The notes: generated by a model not told the origin, from the letters alone. Shown: positions 39,105 to 50,121, counted from the first letter of the stretch. The stretch: 64,000 nt of DNA from an uncultured Woeseiaceae bacterium (GCA_905480255.1 CAJQPR010000036.1:1-64000); one strand, 5' to 3'. Numbers and translations: made by a program.

Positions 39105-41366
39105 ATGCAGAACCAATTGAATCTCGAAGGCGTCGAGCAACAGGCGCTCAAGGATTACACCGAGAAGGCCTACCTCGATTATTCGATGTACGTCATCCTC
39201 GATCGCGCGTTGCCGCAAATTGGCGATGGTCTGAAGCCGGTACAGCGTCGCATTATCTTCGCGATGAGCGAGCTCGGTCTTTCAGCCGGCCAGAAACACA
39301 AGAAATCCGCCCGCACAGTCGGTGATGTGATCGGCAAGTTTCACCCGCACGGCGATTCGGCCTGCTATGAGGCGATGGTGTTGATGGCGCAGCCGTTTTC
39401 CTATCGCTATCCCATTGTAGACGGGCAGGGAAACTGGGGTTCGACGGACGATCCCAAATCATTTGCAGCCATGCGATATACAGAGTCGCGCTTGCGCCCA
39501 TATGCAAAATCCTTGTTGTCTGAACTTGGTCACGGCACCGTCGACTGGACACCGAATTTTGATGGCACGATGGATGAACCGGTGGTTCTGCCTGCCCGGC
39601 TGCCAAATTTGTTACTAAACGGTACGACAGGTATCGCGGTTGGAATGTCCACCGACGTGCCGCCACACAACCTGAAGGAAGTCTCCAGCGCGTTGGTTCG
39701 TCTGATTGATGATCCAAAGGCCACCGTGGCGACATTAATGAAACACATCAAGGGGCCTGATTTTCCCACAGGCGGCGAACTTGTTTCGCCCCGCGCTGAC
39801 ATCAAGCAGATTTATACGACGGGTGGCGGGACCCTGAGGTTAAGGGCCACCTACAAGCTCGAAAACGGCGACATTATTATAGATACTTTGCCGCACCAGG
39901 TTTCCGGCAGCAAAGTGCTCGAGCAAATTGCAGCCCAGATGCGCAACAAGAAGTTGCCGCTGGTCGAAGATCTGCGCGACGAATCAGACCATGAAGATCC
40001 AATCAGGCTCGTAATTACACCTAAGTCTAAAAAGGTCGATGTCGATGAGTTGATGTCTCACCTGTTTTCGACGACGTCGCTCGAGCGCACGGTGCGTGTC
40101 AATATGAACATCGTCGCACTCGACGGCCGGCCCCGGACTTTTGATCTTGTTGGCCTCTTGTCTGAATGGATTAAGTTCCGCAAGGAAACCGTCAAAAGAA
40201 GGCTCAAGCACCGACTTCAGATCGTTCTGGATCGCCTGCATATTCTTGACGGGCTTCTCATTGCTTATCTCAATATTGACGAGGTCATAAGAATTATCCG
40301 GACCGAGGATAAGCCGAAACCGGTTCTGATGAAGGCATTCAAACTGTCCGACATCCAGGCAGAAGCAATCCTCAATCTCCGATTAAGAAATCTCGCGAAG
40401 CTGGAAGAGATGAAAATTACCGGAGAGCAGCAGGAACTTAATGAAGAACGCGAGACACTTGAAAAGACACTCAATAGTGCGGCGCGCCTCAAGACTCTTA
40501 TTAAGAATGAAATCCTGGAAGACACCGAAAGCTACGGCGACGATCGCCGCACACTGATCGTTGAGCGCGAAGCCGCACAGGCTATGGACGAAACACAGCT
40601 TGTGGCAAGTGAGCCGGTTACCGTGGTGTTATCGAAACGCGGGTGGGCACGGGCAGCGAAAGGGCATGAAATCGACCCGTTCGCGTTGAGCTATAAATCG
40701 GGAGACGCATACCTGGCTGCAGCGCAGGGACGCAGCAATCAGTTGGCAATGTTCATCGATAGCACCGGTCGCGTGTACAGTTGCCTGGCGCAGACTTTGC
40801 CGTCCGCGCGCGGGCAGGGCGATCCATTGTCAGGACTATTCAAACCGCCTGACGGCGCAGAATTTTGTGGCACGATGATTGGCGAACCCGATGATCGCTA
40901 CCTGATCGCCAGTGACGCGGGCTATGGTTTTGTCGCCCGGCTTGAGGATCTGGTTTCCCGGAATAAGGCTGGCAAATCGATTTTGCGGGTGCCGCAGGGC
41001 GGCAAAGCAATCGTCCCGTCTCCTGTACCGCGTGATTTTGAATGCCTGATCGCTGCCGTTTCTTCGATCGGCCGCCTGCTTTGTTTTGAGATGGATGAGC
41101 TTCCGGAGCTTGCCAAGGGTAAAGGCAACAAGCTATTGAACGTGCCGGCCAAAAAGTACAAGGATGGGGAAGAGCAACTGGTTGCGGCATGCGTTATTCC
41201 GGAGGACGGCAATCTCCAGGTCTATACAGGGACCCGCAAGATGACGCTAAAATGGAGTGACCTTGATCACTACTACGGCGATCGTGCGCTCCGGGGGACT
41301 ATGCTGCCTAAAGGCTGGCGCAAGGTTGAAAGACTGATCGCCGAAGTGCCGGAGCAATCTTCCTAG
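39105..41366 (+). CDS. parC: DNA topoisomerase IV subunit A
   Basis: [45 protein letters not shown] (QRDR). Confidence 0.96.
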   Translation: MQNQLNLEGVEQQALKDYTEKAYLDYSMYVILDRALPQIGDGLKPVQRRIIFAMSELGLSAGQKHKKSARTVGDVIGKFHPHGDSACYEAMVLMAQPFSYRYPIVDGQGNWGSTDDPKSFAAMRYTESRLRPYAKSLLSELGHGTVDWTPNFDGTMDEPVVLPARLPNLLLNGTTGIAVGMSTDVPPHNLKEVSSALVRLIDDPKATVATLMKHIKGPDFPTGGELVSPRADIKQIYTTGGGTLRLRATYKLENGDIIIDTLPHQVSGSKVLEQIAAQMRNKKLPLVEDLRDESDHEDPIRLVITPKSKKVDVDELMSHLFSTTSLERTVRVNMNIVALDGRPRTFDLVGLLSEWIKFRKETVKRRLKHRLQIVLDRLHILDGLLIAYLNIDEVIRIIRTEDKPKPVLMKAFKLSDIQAEAILNLRLRNLAKLEEMKITGEQQELNEERETLEKTLNSAARLKTLIKNEILEDTESYGDDRRTLIVEREAAQAMDETQLVASEPVTVVLSKRGWARAAKGHEIDPFALSYKSGDAYLAAAQGRSNQLAMFIDSTGRVYSCLAQTLPSARGQGDPLSGLFKPPDGAEFCGTMIGEPDDRYLIASDAGYGFVARLEDLVSRNKAGKSILRVPQGGKAIVPSPVPRDFECLIAAVSSIGRLLCFEMDELPELAKGKGNKLLNVPAKKYKDGEEQLVAACVIPEDGNLQVYTGTRKMTLKWSDLDHYYGDRALRGTMLPKGWRKVERLIAEVPEQSS

Positions 41367-43498
41367 GATTTCTTCTTCGTATCGACCTTTCCGGATTCGA
41401 CCTGCATTTCGACGGTAATGTCGCTGCCAGCTGCCGCTAACTTGCTGGTGATGTCAGGATCGCGCTGAATCGCATCGTCGTCATTTACCGCTTCAATATC
41501 GGCGGGGATATTAGCGGTGAGCTCTGCCGTAATTTCGGGATCATGCGACCGCGCCGGCATCTCGGCAGTTGGTTCGAGCGCCAGTGCCTCCGGCGATACG
41601 GCCGATTCGTGTTCTTCCATGTTGTTAACAAGCTCAGCCGCCGCCTTTTCAATTTCGATATTCAGTGCCTGGGTTGCCGTGAATTCATCTTCGTAATCTT
41701 GCTCAAGAACCTGCAGGTCGACATCCTGATTTAGCGTATTGTCACTCACCACGTATTCATCCTCAGTGGGCGCGCCAATCTGAACTGCTTGCAGGTCTTT
41801 CGCCGTTGCATCAAATTCGTCGATGCTCTGCTTGGTTGCATCGACAATCATGGACATATCGTAGTCGTCGTCTTCAGATGATATTTCAGTCTCGAGAATA
41901 GAAGATTCTTCTTCACGATGGCTCGGCGATATCATGTCGGTTGGCTCTTCCTCAATTTCGCGGGCCGCTTCCTCGGTAAACTCGTGGTCGATCTTGTTAT
42001 CGACCTGGCCCGAGTCAGTAAATCCAAAGTCCTGGGCAACGTCGATTTCTGAGCTGTCCTGCAGTCCCGTGCCGATATCCAGATCCGCGTCCAGCGAGAT
42101 CGCGTCTTGCGGAACTACATCGTCAAACTGGAAATCGACGTCAGTGATCGCCGGATTCGTTTGCGTGGGTTCCTCGTCCGCGGGTACGACGGATTCCTGT
42201 GGCGCTCCAACGGCGACAGAACCGAACATTTCTCTGAGCTTCCGGCCGAACAAAAAGAGTCCACCGATAATCGCCAGGCCGCTTCCGCCCAGCCAGATAA
42301 GCCATGACCACGCACCTGATGTCGATGTTGTGGATGAACTTGCTCTGTTGACGACGGGCGCAACCGCTGCGTCTCCGGTGCCAGACGATTCGGTTGAAAC
42401 AATGATGTCTCCGGGACGAAGTCCGGGGTCATCGGCACTGCTGGCATTTCCGATTTCTTCAGAAATCGGGTCTTCGAAAAATATTTCATCACCAATAGCC
42501 GCAGCAACAACAGCTTCTTCGATAACGGCAACCGGCTCAATTGGTGCAAATGCCTGGGTTGAGTCTGTCGGCTCTGCGACAGGTTCAACCGATGCAGCCA
42601 CAACAGGTTGCTGAAGAGGATCCGGAAGAGCAACGACAACGTCTGATTCGAAGGAACCTGGCTCCACCGCGTCAAATTGTTGCGGAGCGTCAGCTGCGCG
42701 CAGTTCGGCAGGCAGTTCACCCGCAACCGGAATTCCGGTCAATTCGGGAATGATCAAAACTGATCCTGCCATCAGCTTGTTTGGATCACCTTCAATGAAT
42801 GCACCCGGATTGGCTGTAACGATGGCACTGATAGCTGGCCAGAGCCCGATCGTACGGTTCTCGATGCGTGAGGCAATGCCGGAAATTGAGTCGCCGACCT
42901 GGACCACGTATTCAGTTTCAGCGGCAATTGGTGTTTCATTGAATGTGGTTTCGTTGGTTGCTGTCCGTGCTGGTGCAGCGGCCGCACGCGGCTGTTGCTC
43001 AATCGATGCCGTTCGCTGTGTCGGCGCGCCGGCACTGTTGGTCTTCGATACGACAGCGAAACGGGTGGTTGCGTCGGGACGTACCGGATCGACAATCATT
43101 GTGTACTGTCTGGATAGATTTGGCGTGTAGGGGCAATCTACAGCGACCTGCATGCTCAGCAACGGATCTTTGATTGGTGTGTTACCGGTCAAAACGATTG
43201 TGTTGTTGGTAATTGTAACCCTGGCACGGCTGACAGTAGGGATCGCCGCATCGACAGCGCCCGGGCGCAAATAAATACAGAAGTCGAAAAGCTGCTCGTT
43301 CGGATTCAGGGCATAGGCGATACTGGCTCTGAGGGGTTGGCCCAGTGTCGATTCTATTCTTACGTCGCCAAGTTCAAGTGCATTAACAGGATTTGCGGCA
43401 AGTCCGCAGGCGCCGCTTACCGCAACCAATGCGGGCAAAAAGCTGCGTGACTTTTGCTTTGCTGAACGATTCTTACGATGCCTGTCAGATCCTTTCAC
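41363..43498 (-). CDS. FimV-like LysM protein lacking the C-terminal TPR domain
   Basis: FimV N-terminus [28 protein letters not shown]; Lys[19 protein letters not shown]; one TM ([25 protein letters not shown]); acidic tail ending in KKKS. Confidence 0.8.
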   Translation of the reverse strand: MKGSDRHRKNRSAKQKSRSFLPALVAVSGACGLAANPVNALELGDVRIESTLGQPLRASIAYALNPNEQLFDFCIYLRPGAVDAAIPTVSRARVTITNNTIVLTGNTPIKDPLLSMQVAVDCPYTPNLSRQYTMIVDPVRPDATTRFAVVSKTNSAGAPTQRTASIEQQPRAAAAPARTATNETTFNETPIAAETEYVVQVGDSISGIASRIENRTIGLWPAISAIVTANPGAFIEGDPNKLMAGSVLIIPELTGIPVAGELPAELRAADAPQQFDAVEPGSFESDVVVALPDPLQQPVVAASVEPVAEPTDSTQAFAPIEPVAVIEEAVVAAAIGDEIFFEDPISEEIGNASSADDPGLRPGDIIVSTESSGTGDAAVAPVVNRASSSTTSTSGAWSWLIWLGGSGLAIIGGLFLFGRKLREMFGSVAVGAPQESVVPADEEPTQTNPAITDVDFQFDDVVPQDAISLDADLDIGTGLQDSSEIDVAQDFGFTDSGQVDNKIDHEFTEEAAREIEEEPTDMISPSHREEESSILETEISSEDDDYDMSMIVDATKQSIDEFDATAKDLQAVQIGAPTEDEYVVSDNTLNQDVDLQVLEQDYEDEFTATQALNIEIEKAAAELVNNMEEHESAVSPEALALEPTAEMPARSHDPEITAELTANIPADIEAVNDDDAIQRDPDITSKLAAAGSDITVEMQVESGKVDTKKKS

Positions 43499-43596
43499 AG
43501 CCTCATACCCCGTTTTCGATCAATCCTGTTCACGCGTTCCGGAACTGTGTGAAACCACGTATTCCGGTGTATTCAGGCAGATTATTTGGGGGCCCG

Positions 43597-43614
43597 GGGT
43601 CTGTAAACAGACCC
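43597..43614. promoter_or_regulatory. 18-bp palindrome GGGTCTGT-AA-ACAGACCC
   Basis: 8-bp perfect arms, 2-nt centre, in the fimX-like / fimV-like intergenic gap. Confidence 0.5.
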
Positions 43615-43665
43615 GCTCTAGGTTTTGCATATTGAGCGCCTGCCAACCCGCTTCGGGTGTCAAAA

Positions 43666-43681
43666 TGTGAACAACGTCACA
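43666..43681. promoter_or_regulatory. CRP/Vfr-type site core TGTGA-N6-TCACA
   Basis: TGTGA ACAACG TCACA is an exact match to the CRP half-site pair, in the gap between the FimX-like and FimV-like genes. Confidence 0.6.
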
Positions 43682-43744
43682 CGGCAGTGCTTGAGCCAAC
43701 CGGCGCCAGTGCGGGCTTGAGATCTGCGCACCTCGGGAGTTGCG

Positions 43745-45844
43745 CTACTTGGATCCGATGGCCTCGAGCGTGGTCTGGACGACACTGGCAGGCTCCTGCA
43801 ACACAACCTCCGGTTCATGCACGTAGTGGCCTTGCATGAAGTGGACACCAAGCTGGAACAGAACAGCCATCGCATTGGCATTCTCTACACGTTCGGCGAT
43901 TGTCTCGATCTTTCTCTGTTCAGCGGCTTGCGCAAGTTGCTTGACCGCTCCCTGCAGTTCCGTATCGGTCATCAGGGAGTGCATCAATTCACCATCGATC
44001 TTTATGTAGTTCGGTTCCAGGATATCGAGGATCTGGAATCGATTCTTGTCCACGCCGTAATGCTCAAGTGCGAACTCTACGCCAAGGTTTCGAAACTGCT
44101 CTGCTTTGACCTTGGTTTCCTTGATGTATTTCGCCGCTTCCTGTTCGGGTATCTGGACGACGAGGGAAGCCGGATCGAATTCCTGTTTCTCGAATTCGGT
44201 CTTAATCCATTCTGCAAGTGAGCCGTCCTGCATCGATTGTCTGGAAAGGCGAATAAAGACCTTGTCAGCAGCGTGCTCCTGAGAGAATTCCATCGACGCT
44301 GTAATTATCCAGCGATCAATCGTTTTCATTAAATTGTTGCGTTCGGCCGCCGGCAGAAACTCTGAAGGCAGGATGGCATTGCCCTGCTCATCCATCATGC
44401 GAACAAGCATGTCGTACATCTTGGTTGAGTCACTGCGGAGCCCAGCAATCGGTAGCTGTGCGAGGCGAAAACGATTCTCGACCATCGCTGCCTTGATTCG
44501 TTTGACCCAGATCTCGTCGTGATTCCTGAGTCGCGTATCGACATCGGTGGAGTCCCGGATTGCCGCCGCATTGCCGCCACCGTCTTTGGCCTGTTTGTGA
44601 GCTTCGGCAGCTGCAGAAACCAGTTCTTCGAGGCTGGAATAGACGCCACTGACGCCTACCACACCGACTGTGCAGGTGAGTTTGACCTTTTGCTTGCCAA
44701 TGGTGAACTCGTGCTTTTGCATATGTTCGACGAGTTGCTTACCCCAGACCTCGGCATCACGTTCCTTGCCCCGTTCCAGCAACGCCATTATGACGGTGCC
44801 TTCGAATCGCCCGGCTACATCCCGGGGATGCATGCGCTTACGAACCTCCTCCGAAAACTGTGCGAGGACTTCTTCTGTATCAAGTATGCCAACGGACTGC
44901 TGTACTTCAGAGAAATCGTCGGGTTTGATGTACACCAATGCATGGAGGCCTGATTTCGGTTTACGTTTGAGCCGCTTGGTAATCCGGTCAAGAAACTGCG
45001 CTCGATGAAAAAACAGGGTAGTCGGATCCCGCTTCAGCGCTTCATGTACAAGCTTGGTGGGTTCCTCCGGGGCCCGGGCAGGCGGTTCAATGCGAATCTG
45101 AACCTGCGGCCCGTCTTCCGAATCCGTCAGCTGAAATGCAAGTTCAAGGGATGCGGCATCGCCATCCCCGATTCGGGATTTCGCGTTTAGAATCTCATCT
45201 TTCTGCCACTTTCCCTTGGCCGTCGCGACGATGGCGCCTTTGACAGCTGCGTGACTTTCTTCCAGGAAGTAGTCCATCAATGGCAGGCCGGTGACTTCGG
45301 TCTTGTCCTTTGCCTGGAACAATTTCAGCCACGCGTTGTTGGCCTCCGTCACAATACCTTCCTGGACGTTGGCAATGGCCGTGCTCGAGTTCTGCATGTA
45401 GTCATGCAGTTGTCGGCGATACTCGGATGCTGAGATCAGCGTGTTATTCAACGCGCGTTCGACACGAAACGCGCGGAGTTCTCGATTGACTACCGCTTGA
45501 AGACGCGCCTTCTGTTCGGCGGATACCATGTCGCAGGCGCCGTCTTTCATGGCGTTGAGAATCGCCTTTTCGTCAGCCTTTTTTGCGACAGCGACGACCG
45601 GAACCTCTGGAATGAATCCGTCCTTTTGCTTGATTACCTGCCGTACTTTGTCGGCATAGGCGTCGACATGCAGGATGATCAGTTCGATTGTTTCTCTGCG
45701 GAGAATGTCGGCGAATTTCCCGGGAGTTTCCACCCAGTGGCAATGCGCAGCATGTCCTGCGTCGCGCAAGCTCGAATTGACGGCTTCGACATCGTCCTGA
45801 TTCCCCGTCAATACGGCGATCGAAATAGTGTGTTTGTCGGTCAA
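43745..45844 (-). CDS. FimX-like c-di-GMP effector (receiver-like, PAS, degenerate GGDEF, degenerate EAL)
   Basis: 699 aa. The GGDEF position reads VAGRFEGTVIMALLERG. The EAL position reads MYDMLVRMMDEQGNAILPSEFLPAAERNNLM. Full EAL-domain architecture otherwise. Confidence 0.8.
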   Translation of the reverse strand: MTDKHTISIAVLTGNQDDVEAVNSSLRDAGHAAHCHWVETPGKFADILRRETIELIILHVDAYADKVRQVIKQKDGFIPEVPVVAVAKKADEKAILNAMKDGACDMVSAEQKARLQAVVNRELRAFRVERALNNTLISASEYRRQLHDYMQNSSTAIANVQEGIVTEANNAWLKLFQAKDKTEVTGLPLMDYFLEESHAAVKGAIVATAKGKWQKDEILNAKSRIGDGDAASLELAFQLTDSEDGPQVQIRIEPPARAPEEPTKLVHEALKRDPTTLFFHRAQFLDRITKRLKRKPKSGLHALVYIKPDDFSEVQQSVGILDTEEVLAQFSEEVRKRMHPRDVAGRFEGTVIMALLERGKERDAEVWGKQLVEHMQKHEFTIGKQKVKLTCTVGVVGVSGVYSSLEELVSAAAEAHKQAKDGGGNAAAIRDSTDVDTRLRNHDEIWVKRIKAAMVENRFRLAQLPIAGLRSDSTKMYDMLVRMMDEQGNAILPSEFLPAAERNNLMKTIDRWIITASMEFSQEHAADKVFIRLSRQSMQDGSLAEWIKTEFEKQEFDPASLVVQIPEQEAAKYIKETKVKAEQFRNLGVEFALEHYGVDKNRFQILDILEPNYIKIDGELMHSLMTDTELQGAVKQLAQAAEQRKIETIAERVENANAMAVLFQLGVHFMQGHYVHEPEVVLQEPASVVQTTLEAIGSK

Positions 45845-46134
45845 ATCATGTGCCCTGAAATACCTTCCGTTGGCGATGCCAGGCAGATTCTGTAAAGCAA
45901 GAAAATGAGTCTATACAGAACGCTCCGGCGAGTCCCTGACCCTGTGTCAAAACCGTGACGGGTATCAAAAAATAGGCTGATTTGGTGCGGGTTTGCGGCG
46001 AATCGGGGCGATTATTGTTGCGAATTCGGGCCGGAATCAATTGGCGGTTGACCATTCAGTTACGGGCCATTCACGGGTATCATGGCGCCCGCCGCCGGGA
46101 ATGTTTTGCCCATGGCGTTAATACGCTTCTTCAT

Positions 46135-46172
46135 ATTGCCGGCAACCAGTCAAATTGCCGGCGACCAGCCGA
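46135..46172. repeat. Two tandem imperfect 19-bp repeats in the efp leader
   Basis: ATTGCCGGCAACCAGTCAA / ATTGCCGGCGACCAGCCGA. Confidence 0.6.
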
Positions 46173-46186
46173 AATCAGGAAATCAG

Positions 46187-46753
46187 ATGGCCAGTTACAG
46201 TACTAACGAGTTTCGCTCAGGGCTTCGCATCATCATCGACAGTCACCCCTGCATCATCGTCGAGAACGAGTTCGTTAAACCGGGTAAGGGTCAGGCGTTC
46301 AACCGGGTTCGAATCAAGAACCTGAAGACTGGCAAGACCGTTGACAAGACTTTCAAGTCTGGCGAAAACGTCGAAGCAGCCGACGTCGTGGATACAGACA
46401 TGCAATACCTGTACTCGGACGGCGAGTTCTGGCATTTCATGGTTGCGGACACGTTTGAACAGTATGGGGCAGACAGCAATGCGGTTGGCGATGCGAAAAA
46501 GTGGCTGACGGAACAGGATGTTTGCCAGGTAACTCTATGGAACAACGAGCCACTGTTGGTCGAGGCACCGAATTTCGTTGAGCTTGAAATTACGGAAACC
46601 GATCCGGGCGTTCGTGGCGACACGGCGAGCGGTGGCGTCAAGCCGGCCACACTATCGACTGGTGCAGTCGTCAGGGTTCCATTGTTTGTGGAGCAGGGCG
46701 AGGTAATAAAAGTGGATACGCGATCGTCCGAATACGTCGGTCGCGTCAAATAA
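46187..46753 (+). CDS. efp: Elongation factor P
   Basis: [49 protein letters not shown] 46187 preferred over 46082. Confidence 0.95.
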   Translation: MASYSTNEFRSGLRIIIDSHPCIIVENEFVKPGKGQAFNRVRIKNLKTGKTVDKTFKSGENVEAADVVDTDMQYLYSDGEFWHFMVADTFEQYGADSNAVGDAKKWLTEQDVCQVTLWNNEPLLVEAPNFVELEITETDPGVRGDTASGGVKPATLSTGAVVRVPLFVEQGEVIKVDTRSSEYVGRVK

Positions 46754-47228
46754 ACTCGTCCAACGGTTGTTGCTGAGCCTCAAGCGCCGCAACAAAAATC
46801 CTGCTGACTTCTTCAGTACCGACCTGATCGTGTTCCGTGAATCTCGCGCCGTATGGACTGTCGATGTCAAGCACGGCAAAGACTCTTCCGTCGGATATTA
46901 GCGGCACAACAAGTTCAGATTTTGAAGCGGGATCACAGGCGATGTGGCCATCAAAATCGTGCACGTCGTCGATCCGCAGCGTCTCTCCTTTTTCCGCGGA
47001 CGTTCCGCAGACGCCCTGACCTACAGGAATGGTTGTGCAGGCTGGCAAGCCCTGAAACGGTCCCAGAACGAGTTTGTCGCCACGCAATATATACAGCCCA
47101 AGCCAGTTGATATCAGGGATTTCTGCATAGAGAAGCGCGACGAAGTTAGCGCTCATTGCCAGGCGATTCTCGTCCGCGTCCGCGAGGGCAGCGAATTGTT
47201 TTCCGAGCATTTTGTAATCAACGGTCAT
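46746..47228 (-). CDS. GAF-domain free methionine-(R)-sulfoxide reductase-like protein
   Basis: [70 protein letters not shown] carries the fRMsr cysteines. Confidence 0.88.
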   Translation of the reverse strand: MTVDYKMLGKQFAALADADENRLAMSANFVALLYAEIPDINWLGLYILRGDKLVLGPFQGLPACTTIPVGQGVCGTSAEKGETLRIDDVHDFDGHIACDPASKSELVVPLISDGRVFAVLDIDSPYGARFTEHDQVGTEEVSRIFVAALEAQQQPLDEFI

Positions 47229-48180
47229 TAATTCCACCTGGCAAAAACGTCGTGACGTTGCGGACATCGTTCTGATCCTCATTGATCATCAGAACCCGGT
47301 CAAGCCCGAGGGCGACTCCGGCACATGGAGGCAGGCCCGCACGCAGCGCGTCGATTAACTCATTATCAATTTCGAGAACCGGCAGACCGGCGTCGCTTCT
47401 TTTTTGATTGTCAGCAGCGAAACGATGGAGTTGTTCATCCGCGTCCGTTAATTCAACAAACCCGTTGGCGAGCTCAATTTTCCCCCAGAACAACTCGAAC
47501 CTGTCCGCGAACCTGGAATCATCCGGGCATATTCGTGATAGTGCCGCCTGGCTGGCGGGATAGTGATGCAGAACGGTCAGCCGATCGCTGGGAAAGCCCT
47601 CTGAAACCCGGGTCGATATTGCGAGATCGAGCCACGCATCCCGATCGTCACCGATCGAATTGCGGAGGTTTTGGTCGGCAGCCAGTGTCTCCGCCAGGTC
47701 TGTGGAACTTGCGGTCAGCGGATCGATGGACAAAGTTGTCTCAAAGGCCGAGGCATAGCTGACGAACTCCGCATCCGGGAGTTGCTTATTGCTGAGCAGG
47801 CTGGCGGTTAGATCAAGAGCGTCCTGCATGATCTCCCGGAGCGTGAAATCGCTGCGATACCACTCAATCATCGTGAATTCGGGCAGGTGAAGATGGCCGA
47901 ATTCACCCTCTCTGAAGACGTTACAAATCTGAAATATGTCGGGATAGCCGGCAGCAAGCATGCGCTTCATGCTGTATTCCGGTGAGGAGTGCAGGAAGTT
48001 CGCCCGCCCACCGCGATTAACTTCGATGCTTGCTATGCCTGCATCAGTTGCTGCGGTCTTTTGCAGTGCCGGCGTAGTTACTTCGAGGACGTCGTGATCG
48101 CGAAAATAATCGCGGGCGCGATCGAGCATTCCTGCCCGTGACTTTGAGATTTCAACGCTGGCAATTGGCGCCCAGCTCAT
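47218..48180 (-). CDS. epmA: EF-P--(R)-beta-lysine ligase (GenX/PoxA)
   Basis: Short class II LysRS-like: HSSPEYSMKRMLAAGYPDIFQICNVFREGEFGHLHLPEFTMIEWYR, GVALGLDRVLM. Confidence 0.93.
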   Translation of the reverse strand: MSWAPIASVEISKSRAGMLDRARDYFRDHDVLEVTTPALQKTAATDAGIASIEVNRGGRANFLHSSPEYSMKRMLAAGYPDIFQICNVFREGEFGHLHLPEFTMIEWYRSDFTLREIMQDALDLTASLLSNKQLPDAEFVSYASAFETTLSIDPLTASSTDLAETLAADQNLRNSIGDDRDAWLDLAISTRVSEGFPSDRLTVLHHYPASQAALSRICPDDSRFADRFELFWGKIELANGFVELTDADEQLHRFAADNQKRSDAGLPVLEIDNELIDALRAGLPPCAGVALGLDRVLMINEDQNDVRNVTTFLPGGINDR

Positions 48181-49052
48181 CAGGTGGAGGCAGTCTGGCC
48201 AATTGGTTGGCCCATTTTCAACGTTTGGCCCGCCTCCAGCTCGCCCAGGTTATCGGCATAGCCGGCTGGGGCGAGGAGGATGACGGTCGATCCCATGTTA
48301 AACCAGCCGATCGTATCGCCTTTCGAAAAAGCTGTTGCGGATGCCAGCTTCCTCATGTCGAAATCTTCTACGACGCCCTGTTTTTGCGGTCGGATGTCGC
48401 CGGTCCTCCTCGAATTGATCGTGCCAACGTTTAACGCGCCGACGAAAATCAAAACCATTTTTCCCAATCCGGTTTCAAGGTGACATACAAGCCGCTCATT
48501 CCGCGCAAAAAGACGTGGCAGATTGCCGACGGTTGCCTCATTGACGCTGAAGAGCGCGCCAGGAACATATCGCGCTGCGACGAGGTTGCCCGTAACCGGG
48601 GCGTGAACGCGGTGATAGTTGTATGGCGCGAGGTAAATGGTTGCGAATGAGCCGTCGACATAATTTTCAGCGTCAGCGATATCGCTGGCCAGTAATTCTG
48701 TTAACGAGTAGTCGAGTCCCTTTGCCTGGAAAATTCGATCACGGTCGATGCGACCGGCCGCGCTAACGGTACCGTCGACAGGCGACACGATGCTTCCGTC
48801 CGCCTGATCGATATCGCGTGCGGACGGCGACAGTTCGCGAATAAAAAAATCGTTGAATGTCGGGTAACCAGTCGGTACCGGGTGTTGCAGTTCTTCCACA
48901 TCGATTTTGTAGATACCGACGAACCGGCGAATCAGGAAGTCCTTGATCATCACAATTCGGATTCTTGCGAGCCGATTGACAATGGAGGTCAACAGGTACT
49001 TTGGCAGGAGTTTCTGCAGGAGCACAAATAGTTGAGCTGCGATCGCGGACAT
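48180..49052 (-). CDS. psd: Phosphatidylserine decarboxylase
   Basis: VSPVDGTVSAAG, YNYHRVHAPVTG, processing site FNMGSTVILLAP. Confidence 0.94.
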   Translation of the reverse strand: MSAIAAQLFVLLQKLLPKYLLTSIVNRLARIRIVMIKDFLIRRFVGIYKIDVEELQHPVPTGYPTFNDFFIRELSPSARDIDQADGSIVSPVDGTVSAAGRIDRDRIFQAKGLDYSLTELLASDIADAENYVDGSFATIYLAPYNYHRVHAPVTGNLVAARYVPGALFSVNEATVGNLPRLFARNERLVCHLETGLGKMVLIFVGALNVGTINSRRTGDIRPQKQGVVEDFDMRKLASATAFSKGDTIGWFNMGSTVILLAPAGYADNLGELEAGQTLKMGQPIGQTAST

Positions 49053-49066
49053 ATCCTGGACTCCGG

Positions 49067-49507
49067 TTATTCCGCCGGCAGCCTTGCCTGCATCGTGGCG
49101 CTAACGATGAGCAATCCGTTGTTGTGATTGATTTCCAGGGTCACTGGCGACCCCGGCGCTGTATCCGAAGTCGCACCCATCAACATCAGGTGCTTGCCAC
49201 CCGCTTCGAATACGGCAGTTGCGCCACTCTGGATTTGCACATGATCCAGGCGCCGCATCCTTGAAATGCCATCAGTAATGGTTGTTTCGTGCATCTCAAC
49301 CTTTTCGAACTGTGGGCTGCTGACGGCGTCAACCGTGATGGTTTCTTCGCCCCGATTGACAATGCTCATATAGCCAACTCCCATAGTGCTACCCGGCATC
49401 GGCGCAAGAACTCGTACGTCAGAAATCACGACGGGTGGGCCCTGCTCTTTTTCACAGGCGCCGATAAACACCAGCAGTGATAAAAGCAGCGGCAGGAAGC
49501 GCATCAA
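49067..49507 (-). CDS. PCu(A)C-family periplasmic copper chaperone
   Basis: Lipobox FIGACEK; GVGYMSIVNRG, VEMHETTITDGISRMRRLDHVQIQSGATAVFEAGGKHLMLMG (H/M copper motif). Confidence 0.88.
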   Translation of the reverse strand: MMRFLPLLLSLLVFIGACEKEQGPPVVISDVRVLAPMPGSTMGVGYMSIVNRGEETITVDAVSSPQFEKVEMHETTITDGISRMRRLDHVQIQSGATAVFEAGGKHLMLMGATSDTAPGSPVTLEINHNNGLLIVSATMQARLPAE

Positions 49508-50121
49508 TTCTGGCCCGTCAGAATCGGCAAATCATGCACGAAGCTATCAATGTTGTGCGGTGCACTGAAAAGAGAATGCCATTGCGCATTTTCGTTTACT
49601 ACAAGCACTGCTGCTGAATGATCAACACTGTAATTGCCGTCGAGATCGCCGGATTTTGCGAAGAAAATGCCAATGGTTTTCGTCAGCTTGACCAACTCAT
49701 CGGGATTGCCGCTGACACCAATAATATCGTCGCCGAAGTTGCCGACGTAGGCGGCCATCACACTGGGAGTGTCTCGCTCCGGGTCGACACTGATCAGGAT
49801 GATTCGCGGGAACTCGCCTCCGGCTTCGATGACCCGCGATCGCGCGATTACAAGCTGTTGCAGCGTTGCAGGGCAAATGTCAGGGCAATGGGTAAAGCCG
49901 AAAAAAATAACACTCCAGTTTCCAAGCAATTGGTCTTTGCCAAATGGCTGGCCGGTATGGTCGACCATGGCAAAATCCGGCAAAGCGGTTGGCGCCGGAA
50001 GTATTGTCGCAAATTCCACTTGAGCCCGGCTTCCCTGGAAGGTCAAAAACAGGACGACGGCAATGCCGGAGGATGCGAGGAACAGGAATGCGATCGCGAG
50101 TGCTTTACGGACAGGATTCAT
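49504..50121 (-). CDS. SCO1/SenC family copper-binding protein
   Basis: NWSVIFFGFTHCPDICPATLQQL; downstream histidine in VDHSAAVLVVN. Confidence 0.9.
   Translation of the reverse strand: MNPVRKALAIAFLFLASSGIAVVLFLTFQGSRAQVEFATILPAPTALPDFAMVDHTGQPFGKDQLLGNWSVIFFGFTHCPDICPATLQQLVIARSRVIEAGGEFPRIILISVDPERDTPSVMAAYVGNFGDDIIGVSGNPDELVKLTKTIGIFFAKSGDLDGNYSVDHSAAVLVVNENAQWHSLFSAPHNIDSFVHDLPILTGQN

Noticed and set aside
41934-42614. 226-aa Ser-rich plus-strand ORF
   Set aside because: Shadow of the acidic low-complexity region of the FimV-like gene; compositional artefact.
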